This document shows, one piece after another, positions 8,296 through 17,177 of a DNA stretch of 22,195 bases (position 1 is its first letter; the number at the start of each line of letters is the position of its first letter). Under the pieces are notes generated by a model. That model did no database searches and had not been told where the DNA came from. It saw only the letters and a list, made by a program, of their open reading frames with translations. Source of the stretch: Methylococcaceae bacterium (GTDB lineage: Bacteria; Pseudomonadota; Gammaproteobacteria; Methylococcales; Methylomonadaceae); assembly GCA_021647145.1 (NCBI GenBank), contig JAKIVF010000055.1, positions 1 to 22,195 of the forward strand, given 5' to 3'. Made by a program: the position numbers and the translations under genes.

Positions 8296-11200
8296 TTATT
8301 TTAGTTTTTTAGCCATGGATGCAAAATCATTCAGATTAACAACTGAAGAAAATAGGTTTTCTGTAATGTCGTAACCTAACTTTCGATAGCTTTCAAACTG
8401 GTCTTCGCCATAAAACTGAGCACCTGTTGTTTCGTGTGGAAAAGTTGGATGGGTTGTCTTGTATTGCTTAATAGCCATATTTTCATTGCCAGTCATTGAT
8501 GCCTTTATATAAATAAGCCAGCCTGTTTTAGGTCCACCCGTCTTATTGTTCTTTGAGTAATCTATCTGACCTATAACATATCGATTCTCACTCCAAAAAG
8601 AATCTGTATCTGATTGAATAGAAGATACATCAATATTGATTTTTGTATCCAGGTCAACTTCGCACATACGAATCAACCTTCCTAATCCTTCAAATTGTAA
8701 ATCGGGATCGCACTCACCATCACTTGCAATGATAACTTCACATTTTCGTTTGATTAGTTCGTAAACGGCAAGATTCTCAAAGTGACCACCGTCTGAAATT
8801 GCTAGGAACTCGGATTTTTCGTTAGCAATACCTAATAATTCCCTAAGAAGGTAAAATAAACTAAAATTGGGGGATGGTTTTTCAGTCGATGATTTATCTG
8901 GGTTTGGAAACCACCACCCTAATCTTGCGTTAAAGTAGGTCATCAGGAAAGCCATTACCGGTGAAGTGTGATAGCCCATATTTGGACTAGCTGCTGCACC
9001 AGATATTGAAATTGCTTGACCTAAGGTTGGTTGATTATCTTTGCCTCCGTAGATATTAGTGGGTATATAGCCAATCTCTTTTTCCCCACCACCTCTATAA
9101 CCTAGATGATCTTCGCTGTTAAAAGAACTACCACATCTGAGTGGAGTTAAGGTAAATATAGCACTGTGGCGAGTATGTAGGGATAAATCACTAGATCCAC
9201 CTAAATTTAATGCACAATTAACTATATGAAAAAGTCCCGTAGGCGGCTGTATTTTATTGGAGTCTATTAGTTCGGCCATCATTAAATCATCCTTTTCATC
9301 AAAGCCAGTAAAATAATGTGGCTGACGCTGATTTTTTCTGAAACGTGTAGCACCAAGATAACAACGAATCAGTCTGCTCCTATAAAATGCATTGAGACTG
9401 AATTCATTAATATCGACACGATAACCAAGTAATAAAACACTGATGATACACAAGACAAAAACTAATAAAATCACTTCAATTTTTACTTCAGAAAGAATAT
9501 ACCAATGTGCGTGTCTCAAATAATTAGCTGAAAGTTCGGTCTCTTCAATAATAGTGCTAGAGACAAAAATTAAATGTAATGCTGTGGAAATAAGGATGAG
9601 CAGACCAATAATAAATACAAAAGGTGCAATTTTTGCAATAGTTTCCTTCAATGTTGTAGTAGAGTTTTGAGTCGATGATTCGTTCGTAGAACTAGATTTA
9701 CTGGCGAAAAATCCAGCAAGTGTTGTCATTATCCAAGCTAAACTGACACTATTTCCCCATATATCATTATTATCAAGTAGTATTGCACTTAGCCAGGGGC
9801 CATAAATGGCAATGGCGACAAGTAACATCCAGCAAAACCCATAAATTGCCAGCCAGGCACTATACCGTCCCCACCACTCCCGAACAGCATCCGACGACTC
9901 GCGGCCTATCATGCCTATCAATATTACAATAACCAGGGTAAGAGTAAAAAGCAATAATGGGGCTGTCCAGATGAAAAATCCCCATTGTTCATAAATACAG
10001 AATTCACATTTTAGAGTGAGAAATAATAAAATTGCAGAAAGTAGTGCTTGTAGAGTTATTGAGGCTACAAGTGGAGCAAGTAGGACATTAACAAACAAAG
10101 ATTTTTTCAGATGGCGTATTTTGTCATCTCTTCGGATTGAATCAGGCTCTCTAATTGAACAAATTGAAAGCAGCCATATTGAAACAAAAGCCACAAGAAT
10201 AGAAATAGGCCATTTATCTAAACTGTATACGAAGATTTCCCCAAAAGTCATGGAGTTCAAACTTTCATGATTTAAAATAAATTGTTGTAAAATTGCAGAG
10301 AATAATAGGCTAACGACTAACAGAGGAAGAATAACGTAACTCTGTACATCTTTTTGAGTATAGTTAATTTGCTTAATTATATTTTTATCATCAGACCAGA
10401 TTGAATTTTTTATTTTTACCAGTGTAGCTATCAATAAAAAACCAGCTAGAACAAATAAAATTGCAATAGCAAGTTTACTATAAATAGAGAGGGACGCTGT
10501 GGAGTTTAGCTGGGAGAAGCTATAGCCTTTTTCATTAGCAATAAGGTATGCAAAGAATATACAAAAAGTAGCTAGTATGAATTTTATCTTCCAGTTGTAG
10601 ATCATTAAATATTTAGACTTGGGTTTATTAATGCGTAATAAATTTGATGCAATACTTACTACAATCAAAATATATAAGATTATTGTCACCCAATGCCAAG
10701 CTAATATTGCTCCCCAATGTAAATTTGTATTAAGAAATTGTTGATAGAGAATGAACAAGGGTCGAGGCAAAATTAATAAACATGCAACAGCCAGAATAAG
10801 TAATAGTTGAACTAGAAGTGTATTTCTCAACCAAATCGTTGCCATTGTCCACATATCAGCACTAAAAAAACCAACTTTTGGAGAAAGGTAATTAGAATTC
10901 CGACGAAGATGATGGATAGACTTTTTCCAATCAGTATGCTTTGACAGCCAATGCGAAGGAGCGGACTTATTTATAGAAGATGAGGCTAATTCAATTATTT
11001 TATATTTATTGATGCCATCCGCATTTAAGTCTATTGATGTGATTTTATCAATATTTTTTGGAAGTGCTTTTTTTAATGAATTTAATATTTTGTCATTAGC
11101 ATCTTTAAATACTTGTCGGTTTTTTAATTCTTTTGCTAGATTGTGGTTTTTGTCGATATGGACTGTTTTGAACTGGTTGTCATCATTAAACCCTGCAACC

Positions 11201-11703
11201 GTCCATTTTTGTTGTGATTGTAATTCTGATTCAATTTCAATCACTAATAATGCGTAAGCAATTTTTTTAGAATAAAATTCATTTTTAAATTGATTAATTA
11301 TTTCGTTTTTTTTATTCTCATTATTGGTCAAACAAACTCTAATATCACAATCAGTTGCACGTTTACAATTTGCACTTAACCAGGCGCCAATATAGCCACC
11401 ACCCGACACGGTTGATAAATAATCAATTTTTTTCAGTAAGTTTTGGTTTTTTAATGCTTCTAATACCCCAAGGCCAAAAGTAGCACTTCTTATACCTCCT
11501 CCTGAAAACGCCAAACCGACCAGGTTTTGTTGGGGAGAGATGTATTCTGAAATTTTAGCGTCCTCATTGCTTAAATACTCACCATCACGACGAGCTTTAA
11601 TATGTTCTAACTCTTCTTGAAAAACTGTTTGTTCTTCTAACTTTGTTTGTTTGTTCTGTAAGGAATCATTATATTTCCATAAAGCTCTTTTTATTTCATT
11701 CAT
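8296..11703 (-). CDS. large membrane-embedded patatin-like phospholipase
   Basis: The 1135-residue predicted lipid acyl hydrolase has a Ser-Asp dyad. The N-terminal patatin block has the oxyanion loop GLAFSGGGIRSATF (residues 63-76) and the nucleophile Ser100 in STVSGGGYIGAW, where the first Gly of GxSxG is Thr. The catalytic Asp971 lies in ISDGGHFENL near the C-terminus, with ASDGECDP behind it. Between the two halves are about 11-12 hydrophobic helices (roughly residues 290-790), so the active-site domain appears split by a membrane domain. ATG 11703 has a strong ribosome site (GAGGAG). It ends tail to tail with fumC, 4 bases apart, with no visible terminator between. Substrate unknown; membrane phospholipids are likely. 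It is not signal-peptide exported, so the catalytic halves are probably cytoplasmic. Confidence 0.85.
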   Translation of the reverse strand: MNEIKRALWKYNDSLQNKQTKLEEQTVFQEELEHIKARRDGEYLSNEDAKISEYISPQQNLVGLAFSGGGIRSATFGLGVLEALKNQNLLKKIDYLSTVSGGGYIGAWLSANCKRATDCDIRVCLTNNENKKNEIINQFKNEFYSKKIAYALLVIEIESELQSQQKWTVAGFNDDNQFKTVHIDKNHNLAKELKNRQVFKDANDKILNSLKKALPKNIDKITSIDLNADGINKYKIIELASSSINKSAPSHWLSKHTDWKKSIHHLRRNSNYLSPKVGFFSADMWTMATIWLRNTLLVQLLLILAVACLLILPRPLFILYQQFLNTNLHWGAILAWHWVTIILYILIVVSIASNLLRINKPKSKYLMIYNWKIKFILATFCIFFAYLIANEKGYSFSQLNSTASLSIYSKLAIAILFVLAGFLLIATLVKIKNSIWSDDKNIIKQINYTQKDVQSYVILPLLVVSLLFSAILQQFILNHESLNSMTFGEIFVYSLDKWPISILVAFVSIWLLSICSIREPDSIRRDDKIRHLKKSLFVNVLLAPLVASITLQALLSAILLFLTLKCEFCIYEQWGFFIWTAPLLLFTLTLVIVILIGMIGRESSDAVREWWGRYSAWLAIYGFCWMLLVAIAIYGPWLSAILLDNNDIWGNSVSLAWIMTTLAGFFASKSSSTNESSTQNSTTTLKETIAKIAPFVFIIGLLILISTALHLIFVSSTIIEETELSANYLRHAHWYILSEVKIEVILLVFVLCIISVLLLGYRVDINEFSLNAFYRSRLIRCYLGATRFRKNQRQPHYFTGFDEKDDLMMAELIDSNKIQPPTGLFHIVNCALNLGGSSDLSLHTRHSAIFTLTPLRCGSSFNSEDHLGYRGGGEKEIGYIPTNIYGGKDNQPTLGQAISISGAAASPNMGYHTSPVMAFLMTYFNARLGWWFPNPDKSSTEKPSPNFSLFYLLRELLGIANEKSEFLAISDGGHFENLAVYELIKRKCEVIIASDGECDPDLQFEGLGRLIRMCEVDLDTKINIDVSSIQSDTDSFWSENRYVIGQIDYSKNNKTGGPKTGWLIYIKASMTGNENMAIKQYKTTHPTFPHETTGAQFYGEDQFESYRKLGYDITENLFSSVVNLNDFASMAKKLK

Positions 11704-11805
11704 GATTTCTCCTCACTTTTCTATTCGGCAGTCTTTTATTCCTTCAGTTTACTTAGGCAGCTAGAAGTAAATGCCTTCCTTATCTTACTTACCTTTAACT
11801 CACCA

Positions 11806-11861
11806 TCATTTTTATAGTCACAACTACATAGCTTGCTATGTGTCCGTTACCATAAAAATGA
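11806..11861. repeat. 56-bp interrupted palindrome upstream of the patatin gene
   Basis: The outer arms TCATTTTTAT (11806-11815) and ATAAAAATGA (11852-11861) are exact reverse complements. The inner arms ACATAGC (11826-11832) and GCTATGT (11835-11841) are also exact, around a TT loop. The two intervening 10-base segments pair poorly. This could be a small mobile-type palindromic unit, an operator or an RNA hairpin. It lies about 100 bases upstream of the patatin start. Confidence 0.7.
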
Positions 11862-11893
11862 GGACAAACAAAAAATCTACGCCATAATGTACA

Positions 11894-11949
<56 letters not shown>

Positions 11950-12059
11950 CTCATTCCTTAGACGTTTAAAATTACCATAAAATAATAAGAAAAGATGTGA
12001 GAAAATACCATCATAATCATGATTATTAATGCCGATTAATATAGTTGTATCAGGCATGA

Positions 12060-12308
12060 TTTATTCTATTTACGCTTATGTCAAGAAGGTGTTTAAATAA
12101 TATAGGTGACCATATATTACAGCCTGTTTTTCAGTTTAATTTCAACTAATGTCGCTATGAAAAAGAGTGTCCTTGGTGTTTGGGAATACAAATTATCAAA
12201 TTAGAAAACCCTTCTCAATATGCAATAGATATATATGAAGAATTAAAAAATCTTAACTTTGAGTTATACTCGTTTATCAAAAAAACGCTAATGCCTGGTC
12301 AATGTTAG
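12060..12308 (+). pseudogene. degraded reading frame with a CPWC segment, unrecognised
   Basis: One frame is open from 12060 to 12308 except for a single TAA at 12147-12149. The first part starts ATG 12078 (MSRRCLNNIGDHILQ). The second reads CRYEKECPWCLGIQIIK and continues as an Asn/Glu/Lys-rich helix-like stretch to a TAG at 12306-12308. The second half looks protein-like, and its CxxC could be a metal or redox site, but it has no in-frame ATG near its beginning. It is probably a gene relic. A functional small protein starting at TTG 12180 is the alternative. Confidence 0.25.
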
Positions 12309-12380
12309 CAGGGTATTTAATATTTAATCCTCATTTTTAGCCCCTGTCATGTAAAATAGCTTTTTCTCTTTTATTTGGTT

Positions 12381-13382
12381 ATGATTTCCTCGCATATTCA
12401 ACGTATAGCGCTTACCGTTGGCGAACCTGCTGGTATTGGTCCTGACTTATGCGTTCAACTTGCTCAATCAAAGCAAGAAGCTGAAATTGTTGCTATTGCC
12501 GACCCTCAGCTATTAAAGCAACGCGCAGAACAACTCAAATTAAAACTAGATATCAATAGTTTTGATTCTTTAACCCCCCCTACAATTAACGTAGCAGGAT
12601 CAATCACTGTACTACCATCTCAACTGTTAGACACTGTTATTTGTGGTCAGTTGAATGCTGTAAACAGCCCTTATGTTATTGAAACCATAAAAATTGCAAC
12701 GCAAGGCTGTGTTGATGGATTGTTTGATGCTATGGTGACTGCACCAGTACAAAAAAGTATTATAAATGAAGCCAATATTCCATTTAGTGGGCATACTGAG
12801 TTTATTGCTGAAATGACGGGTGGCCAACCAGTAATGATGCTGGCTACGCCGGGTTTGCGTGTTGCTTTAGTGACAACTCATTTGCCTCTTTCTGATGTTA
12901 GCAAAGCGGTGACTGGCGAAAGGTTAAGCCGTATTATAACCTTGCTTAATAAAGATTTACGGCTTCGTTTTTCACTAAAAAACCCTAAAATTTTAGTCTG
13001 CGGACTTAATCCACATGCTGGTGAAAATGGATATTTAGGAAAAGAGGAAATTGAAATCATTGAGCCTACGCTAAAATCGTTATCTGCAAAAGGTATTAAT
13101 CTACAAGGGCCTTTACCTGCAGATACACTTTTTACCCCAAAATACTTAAAATCTGCTGATGCTGTTTTAGCGATGTATCATGATCAAGGACTACCTGTTC
13201 TTAAACATATGGGGTTTGGACAAGCTGTTAATATTACCCTTGGTTTACCCATTATTCGTACCTCTGTTGATCATGGAACAGCTCTTGATTTAGCAGGGAC
13301 AGGTAAGGCTAATATGGGTAGTTTAGAGTTTGCAATAAAAACTGCATTAGAAATGACTGGGGCAAATATAGATGAATCATAA
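12381..13382 (+). CDS. pdxA: 4-hydroxythreonine-4-phosphate dehydrogenase
   Basis: NAD-dependent, metal-dependent oxidation of 4-phosphohydroxy-L-threonine, giving the aminoacetone phosphate precursor that PdxJ joins to deoxyxylulose phosphate in pyridoxal 5'-phosphate synthesis. Family marks: TVGEPAGIGPDL at the N-terminus, His138 in FSGHTEF (substrate), and metal ligands His167 (TTHLPL), His212 (NPHAGE) and His267 (MYHDQGLP). TSVDHGTALD follows. I chose ATG 12381 (334 aa including Met) over a TTG six bases earlier because it matches family starts; no strong ribosome site is seen. It overlaps rsmA by 11 bases. surA, the usual partner upstream, is absent here. Confidence 0.96.
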   Translation: MISSHIQRIALTVGEPAGIGPDLCVQLAQSKQEAEIVAIADPQLLKQRAEQLKLKLDINSFDSLTPPTINVAGSITVLPSQLLDTVICGQLNAVNSPYVIETIKIATQGCVDGLFDAMVTAPVQKSIINEANIPFSGHTEFIAEMTGGQPVMMLATPGLRVALVTTHLPLSDVSKAVTGERLSRIITLLNKDLRLRFSLKNPKILVCGLNPHAGENGYLGKEEIEIIEPTLKSLSAKGINLQGPLPADTLFTPKYLKSADAVLAMYHDQGLPVLKHMGFGQAVNITLGLPIIRTSVDHGTALDLAGTGKANMGSLEFAIKTALEMTGANIDES

Positions 13383-14163
13383 GGCTCGTAAGCGCTTTGG
13401 TCAAAATTTTCTTCATGATCACAATGTTATTTATAATATTTTGGCAAATATTCAAGCTAAGCCAAATGAACATTGGGTAGAAATAGGTCCAGGGCTAGGC
13501 GCAATTACTGAGCCTTTATTAGAAAAAAAGGTGATATTAGATGTTGTTGAGCTAGATAGAGATTTAGTCCGGTTTTTGGGTGATAAATTCAAAGAGGAAA
13601 AAAATTTTACTATTCATAGTTCTGATGCTCTAAAGTTTGATTTTTCTGCTCTAGCTGATAAAGACGAGAAATTGCGTATCATTGGTAATTTGCCTTATAA
13701 CATATCCACACCTTTGTTATTTCAATTGTTGGAAAGTACTGAGTGTATTGAAGATATGCATTTTATGCTACAAAAAGAAGTAGTAGACCGTATGTGTGCA
13801 GAGCCGGGCAGCAAAAAATATGGTCGTCTTAGTGTGATGATTCAATATTATTGTGAAACAGAATTGGTTTTTGATGTTCCTCCAGAAAGCTTTGATCCTA
13901 TTCCCAAAGTAATGTCTTCAATCGTAAGGTTAACGCCACATTTAACTCCGCCGGTAGAAATTGAAAATATAGAAAAGCTAAATAGAATAGTAACAACTGC
14001 ATTTTCACAACGTCGTAAGACGATTAGAAATTCACTTAAGAAGCTTTTTACTGAAGAACAAATAGTTTCTTTACAAATAGACCCAACACTGAGGGCAGAA
14101 TCAATTTCTCTTGCTGAATTTGCACTTTTAAGTCAATTACTTATAGAAAGTCAAGACAAGTAG
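13372..14163 (+). CDS. rsmA: 16S rRNA dimethyladenosine transferase (KsgA)
   Basis: SAM-dependent dimethylation of A1518 and A1519 in the 16S rRNA 3' hairpin during late 30S assembly. At 263 aa it is close to the family length. Visible marks: RKRFGQNFLHD at residues 7-16, the SAM-binding loop EIGPGLGAIT (37-46), acidic motif VVELDRD (58-64), catalytic GNLPYNIS (105-112), and FSQRRKTIRNSLK near the C-terminus. The start overlaps the end of pdxA by 11 bases, the arrangement seen in many gammaproteobacteria, so the two are very probably translationally coupled. apaG, often next, is not present. Confidence 0.98.
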   Translation: MNHKARKRFGQNFLHDHNVIYNILANIQAKPNEHWVEIGPGLGAITEPLLEKKVILDVVELDRDLVRFLGDKFKEEKNFTIHSSDALKFDFSALADKDEKLRIIGNLPYNISTPLLFQLLESTECIEDMHFMLQKEVVDRMCAEPGSKKYGRLSVMIQYYCETELVFDVPPESFDPIPKVMSSIVRLTPHLTPPVEIENIEKLNRIVTTAFSQRRKTIRNSLKKLFTEEQIVSLQIDPTLRAESISLAEFALLSQLLIESQDK

Positions 14164-14401
14164 GCTGCGACAAAATGTCACATTTCTATACAGATCTGTA
14201 GTAAATATAATAAGAAACGATTAAACTCCAATTTTTTTAACTGTTGAACAATAGTTTTATATTTTGTAACTTTTCAAGATAACCTTTTGACCTTGATTTT
14301 ATTTTTTAAAAATCAAATTCAGCTTACTTTTTTTGTTCTTACAATTACTTATATTTTGATATGATGATAGTTACAAAGTTGCTTAAATTTAAGGATATAA
14401 A

Positions 14402-14707
14402 ATGACTACGATTACTGACCCAGTACTCCATCGATGGTACAAAGATATTGAAAATGATTTAACTTTTAAAGTCGTTGCTATAGATGGCAGTGACCAGTCG
14501 GTTGAAGTTCAATACCAGGACGGAGATATAGGTGAATATGATATTGATACGTGGTATAACTCAACTTTTGATTATATTGAAGCCCCCGAAGACTGGAGTG
14601 CTCCGTATGGTGATCTGGAAACTGATGATTTAGGTTATTCTGATACGGATAAACATATTAGTCCAGACCAGGAGGATACGAATATTTCTGATTTACTGGA
14701 TAAGTAG
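14402..14707 (+). CDS. small acidic protein, DUF6763-like
   Basis: The 101-residue, strongly acidic, soluble protein has no signal peptide. The pattern DPVLHRWYKD, then VVAIDGSDQSVEVQYQDGDI, GEYDIDTWY and EAPEDWSAP resembles a small family of gammaproteobacterial proteins I know as DUF6763; the name is from memory. The alternating beta-strand pattern suggests a compact SH3-like barrel (inference). ATG 14402 has the ribosome site AAGGA about 8 bases ahead. The 238-base gap after rsmA and an AT-rich upstream region suggest its own promoter. Function unknown. Confidence 0.75.
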   Translation: MTTITDPVLHRWYKDIENDLTFKVVAIDGSDQSVEVQYQDGDIGEYDIDTWYNSTFDYIEAPEDWSAPYGDLETDDLGYSDTDKHISPDQEDTNISDLLDK

Positions 14708-14794
14708 GAGTTAGAATGAAATAATATCGGAGACTGTGATATGTAAGATCAGTCATCATATATTATTACAACATGAGCCTTAGGAAAATATTTC

Positions 14795-15637
14795 ATGAAG
14801 ATGAGCTCTCAGCAATTTCTGGACTGGGAATCCAAAAGCATTACACTCCTCGCCATGTCTGGTGCAGGAAAAACCACATTAGCAAATAAACTACCTAAAG
14901 ATAAATGGTTTCATTATTCGGTTGATTACAGAATAGGGACTAAATATTTAGGGGAACCTATTTTAGATAATATTAAGCGACAGGCAATGGATGTGCCATT
15001 TCTTAAGAAATTGCTATTATCTGACTCAATTTATATTCACAACAACATTACTGTTGATAATTTAGCCCCTGTTTCCAGCTTTCTAGGTAAACTTGGTAAT
15101 TCTGACCAGGATGGTTTGTCATTAGTTGAATTTAAACGTAGGCAAGCCCTACATTACCATGCAGAAGTTGCTGCCTTAAATGATGTGCCTGAATTTATTC
15201 ATAAAGCTGAAGATATTTATGGTTATAAGCATTTCCTTAATGATGCAGGAGGTAGTGTTTGCGAGATTGATAGACCTGATGTATTAGAAAATCTAGCGAA
15301 ATACACGGTCATTATTTATATTAAAATCCCTCCATCTTTAGAGAACACAATCATATCGCGAGCAAAAAAAGAGCCAAAACCGCTATATTACAGAGAGGAA
15401 TTTTTAGATGAAAATTTAGCTGAATATATGGAAATTCATAATATTAGTAATTCTGATTTAATCAATCCTGATGATTTTGTTAGCTGGGTTTTCCCCCAAC
15501 TATTCAAAGCACGCGTCCCTCGTTATCAAGCTATTGCCGATCAATACGGGTATACTTTAGATGCCAATGAAGTCGCAACTGTATCTAATGAAGATGAATT
15601 TATTCAGCTTATAGCTGACGTTATTGATCAAAAATAA
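14795..15637 (+). CDS. P-loop ATPase/kinase-like protein
   Basis: The 280-residue cytoplasmic protein has a Walker A motif SGAGKTT at residues 22-28 directly after a beta strand (SITLLAM), as in nucleoside or shikimate kinase-like P-loop folds. A conserved-looking DYRIGTKYLG lies shortly after and could be the substrate pocket. Later, VCEIDRPDVLENLAKYTVIIYIKIPP gives a second beta strand typical of this fold. No substrate can be assigned. ATG 14795 has AGGA about 9 bases upstream. It ends 15 bases before metA and probably shares its transcript, which may hint at a role near methionine metabolism (inference). Confidence 0.8.
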   Translation: MKMSSQQFLDWESKSITLLAMSGAGKTTLANKLPKDKWFHYSVDYRIGTKYLGEPILDNIKRQAMDVPFLKKLLLSDSIYIHNNITVDNLAPVSSFLGKLGNSDQDGLSLVEFKRRQALHYHAEVAALNDVPEFIHKAEDIYGYKHFLNDAGGSVCEIDRPDVLENLAKYTVIIYIKIPPSLENTIISRAKKEPKPLYYREEFLDENLAEYMEIHNISNSDLINPDDFVSWVFPQLFKARVPRYQAIADQYGYTLDANEVATVSNEDEFIQLIADVIDQK

Positions 15638-15652
15638 AGAGAACCAACTATT

Positions 15653-16201
15653 ATGCCTTTAGTTGCTCATACTAGCCTGCCAACTTTTCAACGATTGCTT
15701 GAAGAGGGTGAAGATATATTAAACCCTGACCGTGCTAGCCACCAACATATTCGTGAATTACATATTGGGTTGCTTAATATTATGCCTGATGCTGCTTTAG
15801 AAGCGACTGAAAGACAATTCTTTCGTTTAGTTGGTGCCTGTAATCAAATTGCTCAATTTCATGTCCACCCCTTTTCTGTTGAAGGAATAGAAAGAGGCGA
15901 AGAAGGATTAGCACATATAGAAAAATATTATGAATCCTTTGAGACCATCAAAACGGATGGCCTTGATGCATTAATTATCAGCGGAGCAAATGTTACCCAT
16001 AGTCATTTATCAGATGAAGATTTCTGGCAACCATTAACTGAAGTTTTTGACTGGGCAAAGCAGAATGTGACATCTATTTTATGCTCATGTCTTGCGACTC
16101 ATGCTTTAATTGAATATTGCTATGGTATTAAACGAACCCCAAGGCCTAATAAACGGTGGGGTGTTTTTTCGCATAAAGTGCTTGAACGAACCCACCCTTA
16201 G
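15653..16201 (+). CDS. metA: homoserine O-acyltransferase MetA, N-terminal part (frameshifted gene)
   Basis: N-terminal half of the enzyme that acylates (normally succinylates) L-homoserine, the first committed step of methionine synthesis. Visible family blocks: LNIMPDAALEATERQFFRLVG (about 41-61) and SGANVTH (110-116). The acyl-enzyme nucleophile is Cys146 in CLATHALIEYCYG, aligned with Cys142 of the E. coli enzyme. The frame ends prematurely at TAG 16199-16201, straight after the family sequence ERTHP. The continuation LVAEINTRF lies in the -1 frame. Joined, the two parts give about 356 aa, longer than E. coli MetA (309) because of a C-terminal extension. ATG 15653 has AAAGAGA about 15 bases upstream. 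This could be a mutation, a sequencing error or a real -1 frameshift. Confidence 0.9.
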   Translation: MPLVAHTSLPTFQRLLEEGEDILNPDRASHQHIRELHIGLLNIMPDAALEATERQFFRLVGACNQIAQFHVHPFSVEGIERGEEGLAHIEKYYESFETIKTDGLDALIISGANVTHSHLSDEDFWQPLTEVFDWAKQNVTSILCSCLATHALIEYCYGIKRTPRPNKRWGVFSHKVLERTHP

Positions 16202-16722
16202 TGGCAGAAATTAATACACGGTTTGATGTTCCTCATTCTCGGTTTAATGAAGTTTTCCAAGCTGATTTAGAGCAAAAAGGGCTAAAAATACTGGCCATGA
16301 GTAAGCAGGCGGGTGTTCATCTTGCAGTAAGTTCTGATGGTATTCGTCTTGTATTCTTTCAAGGCCATCCTGAGTACGACGATATTAGTTTATTAAAAGA
16401 ATACAAACGAGAAGTTATTCGTTTTTTTGAAGGGGATAGGTTTGATTATCCACCTTATCCTGAAAATTATTTTGATGATGAAGTAAAACAAATTTTGGCA
16501 GGTTATGAAAATCAGGTGAAAAAGGCAAAAAAAAATAAAAAATCACTTACCTCATTCCCTGAACAGGCTATTTTAATTCATTTGGATAATACCTGGAGAG
16601 ATACTGCCAAAGCAGTTTTCAATAATTGGTTAGGAAAAGTCTATCAAATTACCAATCAGGATAGACGATATCCTTTTATGGATGGAATAGATCCTGAAAA
16701 TCCTTTAGGTCTAAAAAACTAA
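16201..16722 (+). CDS. metA: homoserine O-acyltransferase MetA, C-terminal part (frameshifted gene)
   Basis: C-terminal half of MetA in the -1 frame. The true continuation begins at the TTA codon 16198-16200 (Leu), so the GTG at 16201 is only the first nominal start and no ribosome site precedes it. Family marks: PHSRFNEV, GVHLAVSSDGIRL and the catalytic GHPEYD. Its His and Glu would be His239 and Glu241 of the joined protein and complete the triad with Cys146. A C-terminal extension of about 80 residues follows, including a Lys-rich stretch encoded by an A-rich tract near 16525-16545. The stop overlaps the stop of the opposing PsiE-like gene. No other lesion is visible in either half. Confidence 0.88.
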   Translation: MAEINTRFDVPHSRFNEVFQADLEQKGLKILAMSKQAGVHLAVSSDGIRLVFFQGHPEYDDISLLKEYKREVIRFFEGDRFDYPPYPENYFDDEVKQILAGYENQVKKAKKNKKSLTSFPEQAILIHLDNTWRDTAKAVFNNWLGKVYQITNQDRRYPFMDGIDPENPLGLKN

Positions 16723-17177
16723 TGAGTGTCATTTAAGTCTGGTGAGTATTTTATAGTTAACATTCTAAGAACAATCAAAACTGAAATAACGGCAATGCTT
16801 AATACAACTTCTCTTATGCTATATTCACTGTACCAATAACTGATCAATTCGCCAATTAATACAATAAGTGCAACGTCAAGAAATAAAGAGACTTTTACGC
16901 GGCCTATTGATAAATAAGATTGTAAAATTCTTACTAATTCAAGTGATGCAAGAATAATAATGACATCCGTAATCATTGTTCTTGCGCCATGACCCCAGCT
17001 ATCAGGATAGGTGTGATATAAAGTAATCAACAGATTGATAAAACCGAAAAACATCCATATATAAATAGTGATCATTAACAGACTTACCAGAGTGCTTATC
17101 ACTCGTGAGTGCCATTTTGGGTTTAATATAAAGATGTTATTTCTCGTAGAATCATTGTTGAAAGTAATTTCACTCAT
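16719..17177 (-). CDS. PsiE-like (phosphate-starvation-inducible E family) membrane protein
   Basis: The 152-residue protein has four hydrophobic segments (~27-52, ~66-84, ~98-112, ~122-138) after a polar N-terminus. The spacing of helices, the central TDVIIILASLELVRILQSYL and the following RVKVSLFLDVALIVLIGELI match the PsiE family of inner-membrane proteins, whose biochemical role is unknown. ATG 17177 has a strong ribosome site (AAGGAG). It runs toward metA and their stop codons overlap by 3 bases. Family assignment is from pattern memory. Confidence 0.75.
   Translation of the reverse strand: MSEITFNNDSTRNNIFILNPKWHSRVISTLVSLLMITIYIWMFFGFINLLITLYHTYPDSWGHGARTMITDVIIILASLELVRILQSYLSIGRVKVSLFLDVALIVLIGELISYWYSEYSIREVVLSIAVISVLIVLRMLTIKYSPDLNDTH

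Noticed and set aside
12375..12380. TTG start for pdxA two codons upstream
   Set aside because: ATG 12381 matches the usual family N-terminus, and the TTG has no better ribosome site.
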